A stretch of 64,000 nucleotides of DNA from Hevea brasiliensis (Eukaryota > Streptophyta > Magnoliopsida > Malpighiales > Euphorbiaceae), in assembly GCF_030052815.1 (NCBI RefSeq), contig NC_079505.1:1-64000 (forward strand). Direction: 5' to 3'. The number at the start of each line of letters is the position of its first letter. Positions within the stretch are counted from its first letter, which is position 1. Below the pieces are notes generated by a model. The model did not search any database. It saw nothing but the letters and a program-made list of their open reading frames with translations, and was not told the origin of the DNA. Position numbers and translations under genes: made by a program. Below, in pieces: positions 12,940 to 22,215 of this stretch.

Positions 12940-13300
12940 CCTCCCGTTAGCCTCCTCCTCGGTGCTTGAAATACATTTCCCGAAAGCCTCTTCAACTCAT
13001 CAAATGCTTGGAGTAGCAAATGGTAAAGATCTTGATATGAGTTTCAAGCTGCCCATTTAAACATGCAGGTCCATAAGGCCAAAAGAAACCATCCGAAGCT
13101 TGGACTAAGATCAACACAAGTAAAATGGTGGCAAGGAAGCAGATTGTTTGGTAATTTGATTTACGAGCATTGTGTTGGGTTCAAAAGCCAATGCTATTCC
13201 ATAGAGGACCACAAACATTAATTGATATTATAATCCTGTGTTCCTCAAACACATCCGAGAATGAGATAGGTATTTTGCGGGAAAGAGCTCTGCAATGTAA
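12940..13300 (-). pseudogene. Fragment of the duplicated membrane-protein unit (3' part)
   Basis: This matches 18225-18480: TGCTTGGAGTAGCAAATGG, GGTAAAGATC, GATATGAG, CATGCAGGTCC and GAAACCATC occur in the same order. On the minus strand the shared frame includes DLYHLLLQA and an RRLTGGG-like end. The frame is broken relative to the 18.2-kb copy, by a stop after the FKWAA-like stretch. It is read as a decayed partial copy. Confidence 0.6.
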
Positions 13301-13860
13301 TTGGAGTTTTAAAATGGCAGAGCGTGCTCTCCCCCTCTTCTTTGTCTTCTCACTCGTCTGCAAATCACTCCACCCCTTTAACCACAACAACCATGAGGCT
13401 GTATCTCTTCCACAATCTTAATTTGGAAGATTGTGAGCTGCAGAGTAATGGTTGGGCTACTAATAAAGAGCCCATGGATAAAGGCTTTTACAATGTAACG
13501 GGCTTCTACAAGATAATCAAAGCTCGGCTCTCATCCCTTGTGGGAGCCCAAATCATGAAGTATATCTAGACAAGAAATTTCAATTGAGCCTCTCTTACCA
13601 GCATCCATTTCAGCAGATGCAAACCAGGGTCATCCTATTGGACCAAGTGGGTAGGACCAATCAAAGGGGTGGAAGTCATTCTATTGATGTCTCCCTCAAA
13701 CCAAATGGGGAAAGTAAGAAAGAATCTGATGGAAATTGTGTGATTGAACAACCAGACGAGATGATGCTGGTTTGGATGTAAATTTTGAAGCAACTCGCAT
13801 GTTTGGAGATCGGAAAGCAGCTGGGTTTGACGTATTCTGAATCGGATGAGGCAATGTTGT
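13300..13860. other. Low-AT segment with unrecognised short frames
   Basis: Base composition is richer in G+C than the surroundings. There are short overlapping plus-strand frames at 13324-13569 and 13584-13781. I recognise no domain, and both strands are interrupted. It could be a broken host exon set or a retroposed piece. Poly-T runs follow at 13954-13967 and 13991-14010. Confidence 0.35.
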
Positions 13861-14179
13861 TATTTTTTTTTAAATCAGATTAAATCTGATCAAGTTCGTC
13901 TCTCTAATGCCGAATTTCATTTGCTCTCTTTGTTATTGGGTGCTACTGGGTCTTTTTTTTTTTTTTTCTCTGCGCGTGGCTGGTCTCTAGTTTTTTTTTT
14001 TTTTTTTTTTTACATTGACTATGAACATATATAATTTTTGAAATTAAATTTTTTCATTGAAATTAATAAAATAATTTAATAAAAAAAATTTTCTCTCTTT
14101 CTCCTCAACTCTTCCTCTGTAAATAAAAACTAAATCAAAAACTCAATTTGCATCAAAAATTGCAAATAAGAGAGGGATA

Positions 14180-14624
14180 CTTAACCATGCACTAAATTTC
14201 TAAATTTATTATTATTAAAATTTTTAAATTTTAAATATAAGAAATGTTTTTTTAAAAAATAATTGTTTAAATTTCATAAATAAATTTTTACTAAATAATT
14301 ATTTAAATTTACTAATCTAATTAAAATTTTAATAAAATATTTTCTTTTTTTTTTTAGTATAAGGTAAGATTTAGTAGCTAAAATTCAAAAAAAATATATT
14401 GTTTAATTTTAAATTTTGAAATTACTTAATTAATAGATTATTTTCTATTTTTTTACATTAATTGATTTTATTTCATATACCAATAAAATAATAAATAAAA
14501 TAAATAAAATATCATATGGCGATTCCAAAATTATTATTATTATTAAAATTTTTAAATTTTAAATATAAGAAATATTTTTAAAGATAAATGTTTAGATTTT
14601 CTAAATAATTTTTTAGTGAACAAT

Positions 14625-14655
<31 letters not shown>

Positions 14656-14880
14656 TTAAAAAATAACTCACCTCTTTCTAATCTGACTTAAAAACATTAT
14701 TTTTTAATAATTGCTTTTTTAATACTATATAAAATTTTAGTAATTAAAATTTAAAAATATTTAAATAAAAATCAATTTTATTTCAAGTATTAATATATAA
14801 ATTTTATGCTAACAGTGGATATAGTTTTGTATTTGATGATATATCATTAATAAGTTAATTAATAATATGTTTCTAAATTA
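14180..14880. repeat. AT-rich ~450-bp repeat family, locus 1
   Basis: Blocks AAATTTTTAAATTTTAAATA, TTAGATTTTCTAAATAATTT and TTGATTTTATTTCATATACC repeat within this stretch and again at 25553-26760. Units are partial here and include a (TA)n run at 14635-14651. Confidence 0.6.
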
Positions 14881-15129
14881 AAAAAAAATTACTATTTTAT
14901 CTTTTTAAAAAAAGTCACCATTTTACCTCCCATAAGTTTCTTTCTCTCTCTTTTTTTCACATTCTTATTTTTTATAGTCAAATTAAGTTATGCACATTTA
15001 TCAATAAAACTATTTCGTTTTTAATAATTTTAAAAACATTATTTATTAACTTTTATTTTTTATTTATTATTAATTTAAATTTTATTAAATTCTAGTTGAG
15101 TTCATCAGTAAATATTATATGCAACCTTT

Positions 15130-16162
15130 AGTTTTAAAACTCTATTTTCTAAAATTTTATTTCAATCAGATAATTTAATTTAAGTATCAATTAATTTACT
15201 TACTCTATTTAATTTTGAAAAATAATTTTTTAAAATATGATTTTAATTAAATAATTAAATTCAGGCCTCATTTTAATTAAGACGATAATTGCAATTTTAA
15301 TTTATTTTAAAATAAAATAAATTAATTTTAAACATTAATGACACCTTGATATTTAGCTGAACCATAATGACAAACCCTAAACCCTAATTTAGCTTATTTT
15401 CGAATTTTCTATTATGATTTAATTACATAATTACCATTGGTATTTAAAAATTAGTATATTTTATTTAAAACAAACTAAAACTGATTATAATCTTAGTTAT
15501 GTTGAGATTTGAATTTAATTGTTTAATTTAAAATTTTATTTTTAAAATTAAAGAGGTCAAGTAAATTAATTCATGCTTGAATTAAATTATCTAATTGAAG
15601 TAAAATATTCAAAAATAGTGTCCTAAAGTTAAAGGGGAAAATATAATTATTTATTAATGAACCCAATTAAAGGTTAATAAGATTTAAATTAATAGTAAAA
15701 AAATAACAAATAGAAAATATAAATTATAAGATAATGTTATTAATAAATTTAATAAATAATAATTTTATTAAAAATAAAATAATTTTATTAATAAATAAAT
15801 ATCAAATAATTTGACTGTAAGAAATTAAGAATGTGAGAAATAGAAAAAAAAATTGAATAAAATGGTGATTTTTTTTTTCTAGAAAATAGGGGTAAAATAA
15901 TAATTTTTTTTACATGAAAATTTACTATTGTATGTTAGAAATTTTCTTTTAATAAAATTAAAGTTAATTAATTTTATTTTAATAAATTAAATTTAAATAA
16001 CTGAAATGAAAATAAATACTTAAATTAATAGATGATTGATGCAATTAACCGTCTTTAGGATGAGGAAAAGAAGCCATATTGGATGGGCAATAAAATTTTC
16101 AATGCGCTTCTCTCTCCCAAAGCGATTTTATACAATGGTCTTTAGGGTTAGTTCCTATATTT
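15130..16162. repeat. Segmental duplication S1, 3'-flank block
   Basis: This aligns by eye with 52010-52810 and 62590-63440. Shared landmarks are AATTTTATTTCAATCA, AACCATAATGACAAACCCTAA, TTTTCTATTATGATTTAAT, and near the end TGATGCAATTAAC and GATTTTATACAATGGTCTTT. It is non-coding. It contains a minimal telomere-like ACCCTAAACCCTAA at 15371-15384, too short to be a telomere relic. Confidence 0.75.
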
Positions 16163-16174
16163 TTATTCCATTTA

Positions 16175-16977
16175 ATAACTTCTACCGCATCGGGGTAGGG
16201 GGAGTCTCCGTTCCCTGTCCCAGAAATGGGTTCTCCCTCTGCACCTCCGGGCGGGGTTGTAGTATGCATAAATAATATATTGTTTTTGTTGCAGATATGA
16301 AGAAATGGTTAAAGCACTTTTTGATCTACATGGCCATCTTTGGTCTGGATTGTTTTCTGCTTGGGTCACTACAGCTTTTGGGATACTAGGGGAGATTTGG
16401 GGTGGCTTGTCGTCGGGTTTGAGGATCTTAGCTCAACCTAGAAGGCACAAGAGAGAAGTCAAAGAGTCAGTCACCTCTCACCCCCGATTTCTGGTGTTTT
16501 TCGGCAAGGTTTAGTACTGTCCATGGCATTGTGCTTCTTCTTTGTTCTTGGGTCATAATGGTTTGCTCAGAAATTGAGGAGTATACTTCTGTGGGGAATT
16601 TTCCTCTGTAGCCATTGGCCAATTTTTGTTCCCTTGCACTCCATTTTGCTGGAAACTTCCTTGGTTGGATCTGCCTGTGAATGGTTGGGCGGTGGCGGCA
16701 GTTCCTGTGCTTCGGGTCTCTCTTTTGCTATAGGTCTCCCAAATGGGCAGCAGGGAAAGGATTTCTCTTTGTTTTCTGACCTTTTCTCTACCACTGGGCT
16801 AGGCAGCCAATTAGGGCCTATTTTGGTTACTCATGTAGTGGTTCTATTTGGGCTAATGAAGTGTTGTGTTGGATTGAAATCAGACTTTTAGCCTTATGTT
16901 GTAATCATGATTCCTTTGTTATGTATTGGGCTCTAAACCTTTTATGTAATGTCATTTGCCTATTGACCAAAAAAAAA
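16175..16977 (+). mobile_element. Retroposed insertion with poly(A) tail and 12-bp TSD
   Basis: The 803-bp segment is absent from the equivalent places near 52810 and 63440. It ends in a 9-A tail after GCCTATTGACC and is bracketed by TTATTCCATTTA (16163-16174) and TTATTCTATTTA (16978-16989), one mismatch. These are hallmarks of LINE-machinery insertion. Composition is richer in G+C than its host DNA. The 3' text (GGGCTCTAAACCTTTTATG...) resembles plant LINE 3' regions. A TTTTTGTTGCAG at about 16280-16291 looks like a splice acceptor, leaving open a retroposed host transcript. No protein domain was recognised. Confidence 0.7.
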
Positions 16978-16989
16978 TTATTCTATTTA

Positions 16990-18215
16990 CTTTTTGTCTC
17001 TCGTTAGTTTGAATTTTATTTAGTTTCAATAATTTAAAAAACACAACAATATAATTCCTACTTTTTATAAGCTTTGAACTATTTGGTTTTTATAATGGTA
17101 ATTTTTTTTTAAATACTAACAAAAAAATTTAATTTAAACTGAATGAATGAAGGCTAAAGAATATACTAAATAAAAATATAAAAACTTAAACAAAAATATA
17201 AATATTAACTGATATATTTAAAAAAAAAATAGTTTGTTTGTTAAAATAAAAAGTTTAAATAGTAATTCTCTTACAAGCCAAAGCCCAACAAGGATTTGAT
17301 AAGACTATAACTATAGGCCCATTACCAAATTTCAAGATAATTTTGGATAGCAACCTGTATTTTTTTTTAAGATTGAACCCAATAGTAGAAAGAGCCCAAG
17401 TAATTTTGATCACTGTTAGAAATGCAAGACCTATGAAGCATTCCAAGGCTTAAGAGATTATAAAGAATTACATGACCCAAAGAAAATAAATTAGACTCTA
17501 CTATCATTTTAATTTAAAATTTATAAATCTTTTCACTAAACAAAATTATAAATCTAAAAAGTTATAAAGAGATGTCAAAATCTATGACCAGCTAATGTGA
17601 AATAAGAGTGTTTGAAGACTAATTTATTCTAACAATTACATTGCTTGTTAGTGGTTACTACCAGCCCGCTGACTCAATATCAGTCTTTGTATTCTATAAT
17701 TTTCTGTTGCTACATAATTGAAACAAAATCTATTTGAGTTATTAAAAGAGAGAGTTGTACATGTTATATAATTAACATTTATTAATTATTATTCAACTAA
17801 TTTTGACTCCATTGAATTAAAAAGAAGAGAAAAAAAAAGAACAAAAGAAAACCAAAGTAAACTCAAAAATAAACAACAGCTGAAGGCCCCACTCAAGCCG
17901 CAGAACTAGAGATCCAAAGCTAATCTTCAAGAGCAAATAAACCCTTTACAAACAACTTTGTTAATTACCCTACTAAAATCCAAGACCTAACATATCTGAA
18001 CTGATAGTGACAAAGCTTTTAAGTTGCAACAAGAAGCTCAACTTTGTAGAATTCATGGACAGTGCAGGGCAAGAAAAGATTAAAGAGAAATTAATCACCA
18101 AATTGGTCAGAGTAGCAGCAAGCAATATGAAAAAGGTCATTTACATAATATTAATAAATAAGCAATAATTAAGACAAAGCAATATTTAATAGACGAAGAA
18201 GACTGATGATTTTGT
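16990..18215. repeat. S1 continuation downstream of the gene
   Basis: The part around 17250-17500 (CCAACAAGGATTTGATAA, GAAAATAAATTAGACTCTA) matches 53105-53340 and 63740-63975. The remainder, 17500-18215, has no recognisable gene. Confidence 0.65.
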
Positions 18216-18217
18216 TC

Positions 18218-18484
18218 CTACATTATGCTGTTTTCCCCACCTCCAGTTAGCAGCCTCCTTAGTGCTTGAAATGCACTTCCTGATGCTTGGAGTAGCAAAT
18301 GGTAAAGATCGTGATATGAGCAACAAGCGCCCCATTTAAATATGCAGGTCCTAAGCCTAGAAGAAACCATCTGAAACTTGGGACTAAGATCAACATTATT
18401 TGATTTACAAGCTTTGAGTATGGAATCAATAGCCAATTCTAATCTCAAACACACCCTGCGAATGAGATGGGTATTTTGCTATGA
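18218..18484 (-). pseudogene. Terminal exon-like block of an unrecognised gene
   Basis: A minus-strand frame of about 78 codons ends at 18218 with a C-terminus like RRLLTGGGENSIM. An AG acceptor-like site (TTCGCAG) lies just upstream at about 18466-18472. The stretch AIDSILKACKSN is also readable in the copy at 53410-53470 as AIESILKACKSN. A partial copy lies at 12940-13300. The DLYHLLLQ...L..LRRLL helix resembles the DLCLLVGEDLQ...IQRLF end of the neighbouring coding exon. This could therefore be the tail of a second, decayed paralogue. Function unknown. Confidence 0.4.
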
Positions 18485-18564
18485 TAAGAGAGATGAGTAT
18501 TTGTATTATTTCTACAACTCATATACTGTAATAAAATATTTCAAATTTGGACTTAATGGTGTTA

Positions 18565-18565
<1 letters not shown>

Positions 18566-18612
<47 letters not shown>
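18566..18612. repeat. (AAT)n microsatellite
   Basis: About 15 AAT units next to the terminal exon-like block. The equivalent place in the 53.5-kb copy has only a short AAAAAATTATTAATAAA. Confidence 0.95.
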
Positions 18613-18613
<1 letters not shown>

Positions 18614-18945
18614 TCTCTCCCTCTCCCTATGTCTTCCTCTACAAACAACACAAATCAAAACCCCTCTTTGCATCAAAAATTACAAATGAGAGAGAGGGAG
18701 ATTTAACAAGGCAATAAACAAATATTCTAACATGTTCAATCATGCAATACATAAATAAATTTCAAAATTTCAATGAACACCCTTTCAAAATTCTCCAACT
18801 CAAATATTAATTCTAAAACTCAGATACATTAATATGGACTAAACTATCACATTTAAACTATTATAATTATTGCTAAAATCATACATTTTATAGAGAAATC
18901 TAAACTTTTAAAGACAAATCAGGTTTACTAGAGTGATATACCCAA

Positions 18946-19391
18946 CTAGACATTTTCAGCGGCTCTCTCCTCAGTGTCTCTCTCCTCCCTGCCTCTCTCC
19001 TCAGTGTCTCTCTCCTCCCTGCCAAATAGCCTTTGGATTTCACCTTCAACTAGCACCTTTAAGTACTGCAAATCTTCGCCTACTAATAAACATAAGTCTT
19101 GATATGGATTGCGTGCAAATCGTATAACAAAGTAGACGCATAAACTCAAAAGTAATACACCATAGCTGATAACATGAATCAAAGCAAGTAACACAATTGC
19201 TGCATAACCCAACTGGAGACGAATATTTCTAACACATATTTTGTAATTTGAGTTGTGATGGGTTTGGACTCCGTGTTCAATCATCATTGCTATAGCATAG
19301 TTGATTAGAATGAACACCAACACCTTCATCTTCCAAGATAATGGTGTTTCCAAAAAAGCCAATATTTGAACAGCAGATAATATTTCATTTC
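18946..19391 (-). CDS. Exon of a small multi-pass membrane protein, unknown family
   Basis: The minus-strand frame is open from an AG acceptor (GACAG ending at 19392) to a TAG at 18946. Two strongly hydrophobic stretches are visible: around MKVLVFILINYAIAMMI, and a long one from GYAAIVLLALI through YGVLLLSLCVYFVI. A conserved soluble segment, THHNSNYKICVRNIRL, lies between them. The tail NPYQDLCLLVGEDLQ...IQRLFGR is followed by a repeated acidic/basic REERDTEERG. Joined to the exon at 19829-19976 across a 437-bp GT-AG intron, the phase is kept and no stop arises. The paralogue at 53.9-54.35 kb shares most of these residues but is frameshifted. No family recognised; expression not shown. Confidence 0.5.
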
Positions 19392-19828
19392 CTGTCCTGT
19401 TTTATACATATACAAAAAGAAGAGGGAGGAGGAAGTTATTTAAAAATAGTTAGTTAATATGTAGGAATGAGACAAAAGCAATGCACGAAGTCTGTATCTT
19501 CCGAAGGAAAACAGAAGCAAGCAACAGCAAAGTTTACAGCACATTTATCACATTCAACATCAAGGTTCAAGCATCACAAGGCATAGATTTACAGCAAACG
19601 CATAAAAAAATAACAAATTTGATGTATTTATAGCAAAGGCCTAAAAAAAAAGAACAAATCTGATGTATTTAGTTAAATGCCAAAATACAATATCATCAAT
19701 TACAAACCTAAGAAATTAATAAAACCCATTAAGTAGCATAGATTTAAATGTAAAAGATTCTTCCATCTGGGCTAGTAAGAGAAAAACTCCCAATAATCAC
19801 ATAAGAGAATTGTTGACCTCTCTGCTAC
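19392..19828 (-). other. Putative intron, 437 bp
   Basis: On the minus strand it starts GTAGCAGAGAGG after ...GTCACAG and ends ...AAAACAGGACAG. Choosing the second AG keeps the reading frame between the two exons (phase 1). The start text is nearly identical at 54798 in the paralogous copy. Confidence 0.5.
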
Positions 19829-19976
19829 CTGTGACTTGCTTATGCGAAAGGAGAATTGTTGCTGATACTGGGGCCATAAGAACTCCTAAAATCACAGAGA
19901 AGAGCGATGGCCAATAAGGAGAGAAAGGACAAGCAGATGAGAGGAGAGCGGTGGTTGATGGAAAAGATACTAAGAG
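19829..19976 (-). CDS. Upstream exon of the membrane-protein gene
   Basis: A 148-bp stretch is open from the base after a TTTGTGTAG acceptor to the CACAG/GTAGC donor. It encodes SFPSTTALLSSAC..., then a hydrophobic LFSVILGVLMAPVSATILLS and the short basic end HKQVT. The equivalent block at 54799-54946 has exactly the same length, the same splice borders and the same frame. Between the copies more base changes alter the residue than are silent, which argues against strong purifying selection. No upstream start codon was confidently linked; a Met lies inside the hydrophobic stretch. Confidence 0.45.
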
Positions 19977-20239
19977 CTACACAAATAAAAATAATATAAA
20001 ATAGGGAGGCTTTAAATCAAAGAAATTTAGAGATGGGTAAGAAATCGAAAGGGACCACAAGGGGTTGCTGGAGAAAAAAAATATATAGAAATGAGGATGC
20101 AGGGAAGACATCCATAATCGGCAGAAAGTTGGAGGAGATGAGCACTCTCGTGAGGATGAGGTTAGGGTCAGGTATACTAAGACTTACAAGGGCTGAGATT
20201 ATCAGAACTGGAATGGACGGTTAGGATTAGTTAAGTTAA

Positions 20240-20322
20240 ATAGCAAGAGAACATAAACGTTGGAACTGGGAATCGAACTTGAGAAGTTTGGCGTGAAGGA
20301 ATTAAGCCTCCAGTCGTATTTT
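20240..20322 (-). other. tRNA-like / SINE-head-like segment
   Basis: On the minus strand it contains AGTTCGATTCCC, a near-perfect RNA polymerase III box B, about 40 bp after a weak box A-like ACGACTGGAGGC. The paralogous position 55240-55312 has a better box A (GCGGCCCAGTGGC) and a degenerate box B (GGTTGGATTCTC). It is probably an old tRNA or SINE relic carried by the duplication, not a functional tRNA. Confidence 0.35.
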
Positions 20323-21567
20323 CATCTCAATTTTTGTGTTGATATAATTATATTTATAATTATATTTATATATTATACTACTAAGTTTCTAATATGAAAA
20401 TAATTTATATAAATTAATCTGATTAATTGAAATTTTAATTTAAAAATTTAATGTAATTTTTTAAAAAATAACATTTTAATTTGAAATTAAAATAATTAAC
20501 ATTTTAATTGATAAAATTAAAAAGTAATTAGTCAAATAATTGTGATTTGATGCAAATATTAGGATTAATTTAATAAATAACTTAAAAAAACTCATTTATA
20601 TCATTGTCTTAATCCACGACAAACTCATGCATCAAAATAAATAGGAAGAAAAATACTAGTGTTGGCAAAATGATTTGAGCCCAAAAAATTAAATATATAT
20701 AAAAAGAAAACAAAATTACCTTTTGCCCTCCCTCTCAAAAATAAAATTTCCACTTTTTATTTTCTTTCTCTCTTTCACTTTTATAGTAAACTTAATTGGA
20801 AATTATTTATCAATAAAATAATTTTTATAAAAATTAAAGAATTAAATAATAATTTTTTAAATATTTTTTAATCAGCCATCTGTTAAATGTAGAGTTATGG
20901 CTTAAAATATATGATTTACTAGTCATTAGGATTAAAATATTTTTTTTTTCAAATAATTCATATTCATTTATTTATTAAAATTTATGTTGATTGATTTAAC
21001 TTAAAAAGATGAGAGATAAGTTTAGAGATAAGATCATACAAATCGTAAAATTAATACCGAATTGAACTCTTTATTTTATAAATTTTTTAAATTTTACACG
21101 AATTAAAATGAATTACAAGTAGTTGTAACTTGTAGAGTAATACCAAATCAAAATTTCTCAATTTAAAAATATGTGTTATAGTATTAATTTGAGAGTTTTA
21201 GCATATAGGTATTTTTTTTTTCAATTTTAGTTATAACTGATAATTATTGAAAAGATTATGTATATAATTGATAAAATTAAAATGATTAGTGACATAATTA
21301 TCATTTTAAGCAAATGTTAGGACTAATTTAATAAACAACTTTAAAAAAAAATTGATTTATATCTTTGTTTTAGTCAACAAAAAATTTCATGCTTACAAGA
21401 AGGAATTGCAACCTGAGAATGAATAAGCAATTGAAAGACAAATTAAATCGAAAAGATAAAAGTAGTTAAGTTACAAATATTGGGGAGAGATAAAATGACT
21501 AACTTGTTGAAACAGGAAATGATACTGCGAGAGAAATTAAATAAAGAAAGAGGATAGAGATTATTAC
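20323..21567. other. Long 5' intron / AT-rich spacer of the S1 gene
   Basis: Part of 20930-21380 matches 55320-55640. The stretch 20340-20930 has no counterpart in the S2 copy, so it was inserted here or lost there. No coding content. Confidence 0.5.
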
Positions 21568-21571
21568 ATAC

Positions 21572-21660
21572 ATTTGGGTTGCCATGGAGAGATACTGAAG
21601 CTGCTCAACTAGTTATAGAAGATGTTTGTGGTAGATGCATTCCTGAGCTACACAGAGAGA
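21572..21660 (-). other. Putative 5' (leader) exon of the S1 gene
   Basis: It ends at a donor, CCCAAAT/GTATGTAA on the minus strand, mirrored in S2 as CTCAAAT/GTGTGTAC at 55732. The frames are closed by stops, so it is probably untranslated or already decayed. Confidence 0.4.
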
Positions 21661-21669
21661 GATGACCTG

Positions 21670-21677
21670 AATATATA
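21670..21677 (-). promoter_or_regulatory. TATA-like box of the S1 gene
   Basis: Minus-strand CTATATATT lies just upstream of the leader exon, the same relative place as the TATA-like motif at 55887-55895. It sits 19 bp from the edge of the foldback element. Confidence 0.4.
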
Positions 21678-21695
21678 GTCAGGGGGACTGATATG

Positions 21696-22215
21696 TGGCT
21701 CCCACCCTTTTGGAAAATAGAAGGGATACCTCAGCCCCCTCCCTATTTCCCAAACTTTTGCATATTGGAAGGGTGGGAGCCACCAAAGGGAAATAGGAAT
21801 AAGTATACTCTATGGAAAGAGTATACTTATTCCTATTTCCCTTTTGGAATAAGTATATTGATGGAAATAGGGAATAAGAGTATACTTATTCCTATTTCCC
21901 TTTTGATGGAAAAGGGAAATAGGAATAAGTATACTCTTATTCCCTATTTCCATCAATATAGGCTATTTCCCTTTGGTGGCTCCCACCCCAAACTTATTTC
22001 CCATTTCCCTTTGGTGGCAGCCACCCCAAACTTATTTCCCATTTCCCTTTGGTGGCAGATGTGGCAGCCACCCCAAACTTATTTCCCATTTCCCTTTGGT
22101 GGCTCCCCCAAACTTATTTCCCACACCTATTTCCCACACCCCAAACTTATTTCCCACACCCCAAACTTATTTCCCATTTCCCTTTGGTGGCTCCCACCCC
22201 AAACTTATTTCCCCC
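21696..22215. mobile_element. Foldback element: nested perfect inverted repeats plus tandem array
   Basis: Three hairpins are visible. The innermost has 51-nt arms, 21854-21904 and 21910-21960, perfectly complementary around a 5-nt loop (GATGG). A second has 27-nt perfect arms, 21785-21811 and 21818-21844, with a 6-nt loop. An outer pair of 26-nt arms, 21771-21796 and 21963-21988, encloses both. From 21963 to 22215 a unit of about 43 bp (CCCCAAACTTATTTCCCATT, then TCCCTTTGGTGGC) repeats about six times with truncations. The long plus-strand open frame across it is a by-product of the repeats. The S2 copy lacks the whole element. Confidence 0.85.

Noticed and set aside
15371..15384. Interstitial telomere repeat (CCCTAAA)
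   Set aside because: Under two units; the other copies of the segment have a single CCCTAA, so it is chance or slippage.
16574..16891. Plus-strand frame of 105 codons
   Set aside because: It lies within the retroposed insert, has no domain, and an overlapping minus-strand frame is equally open.
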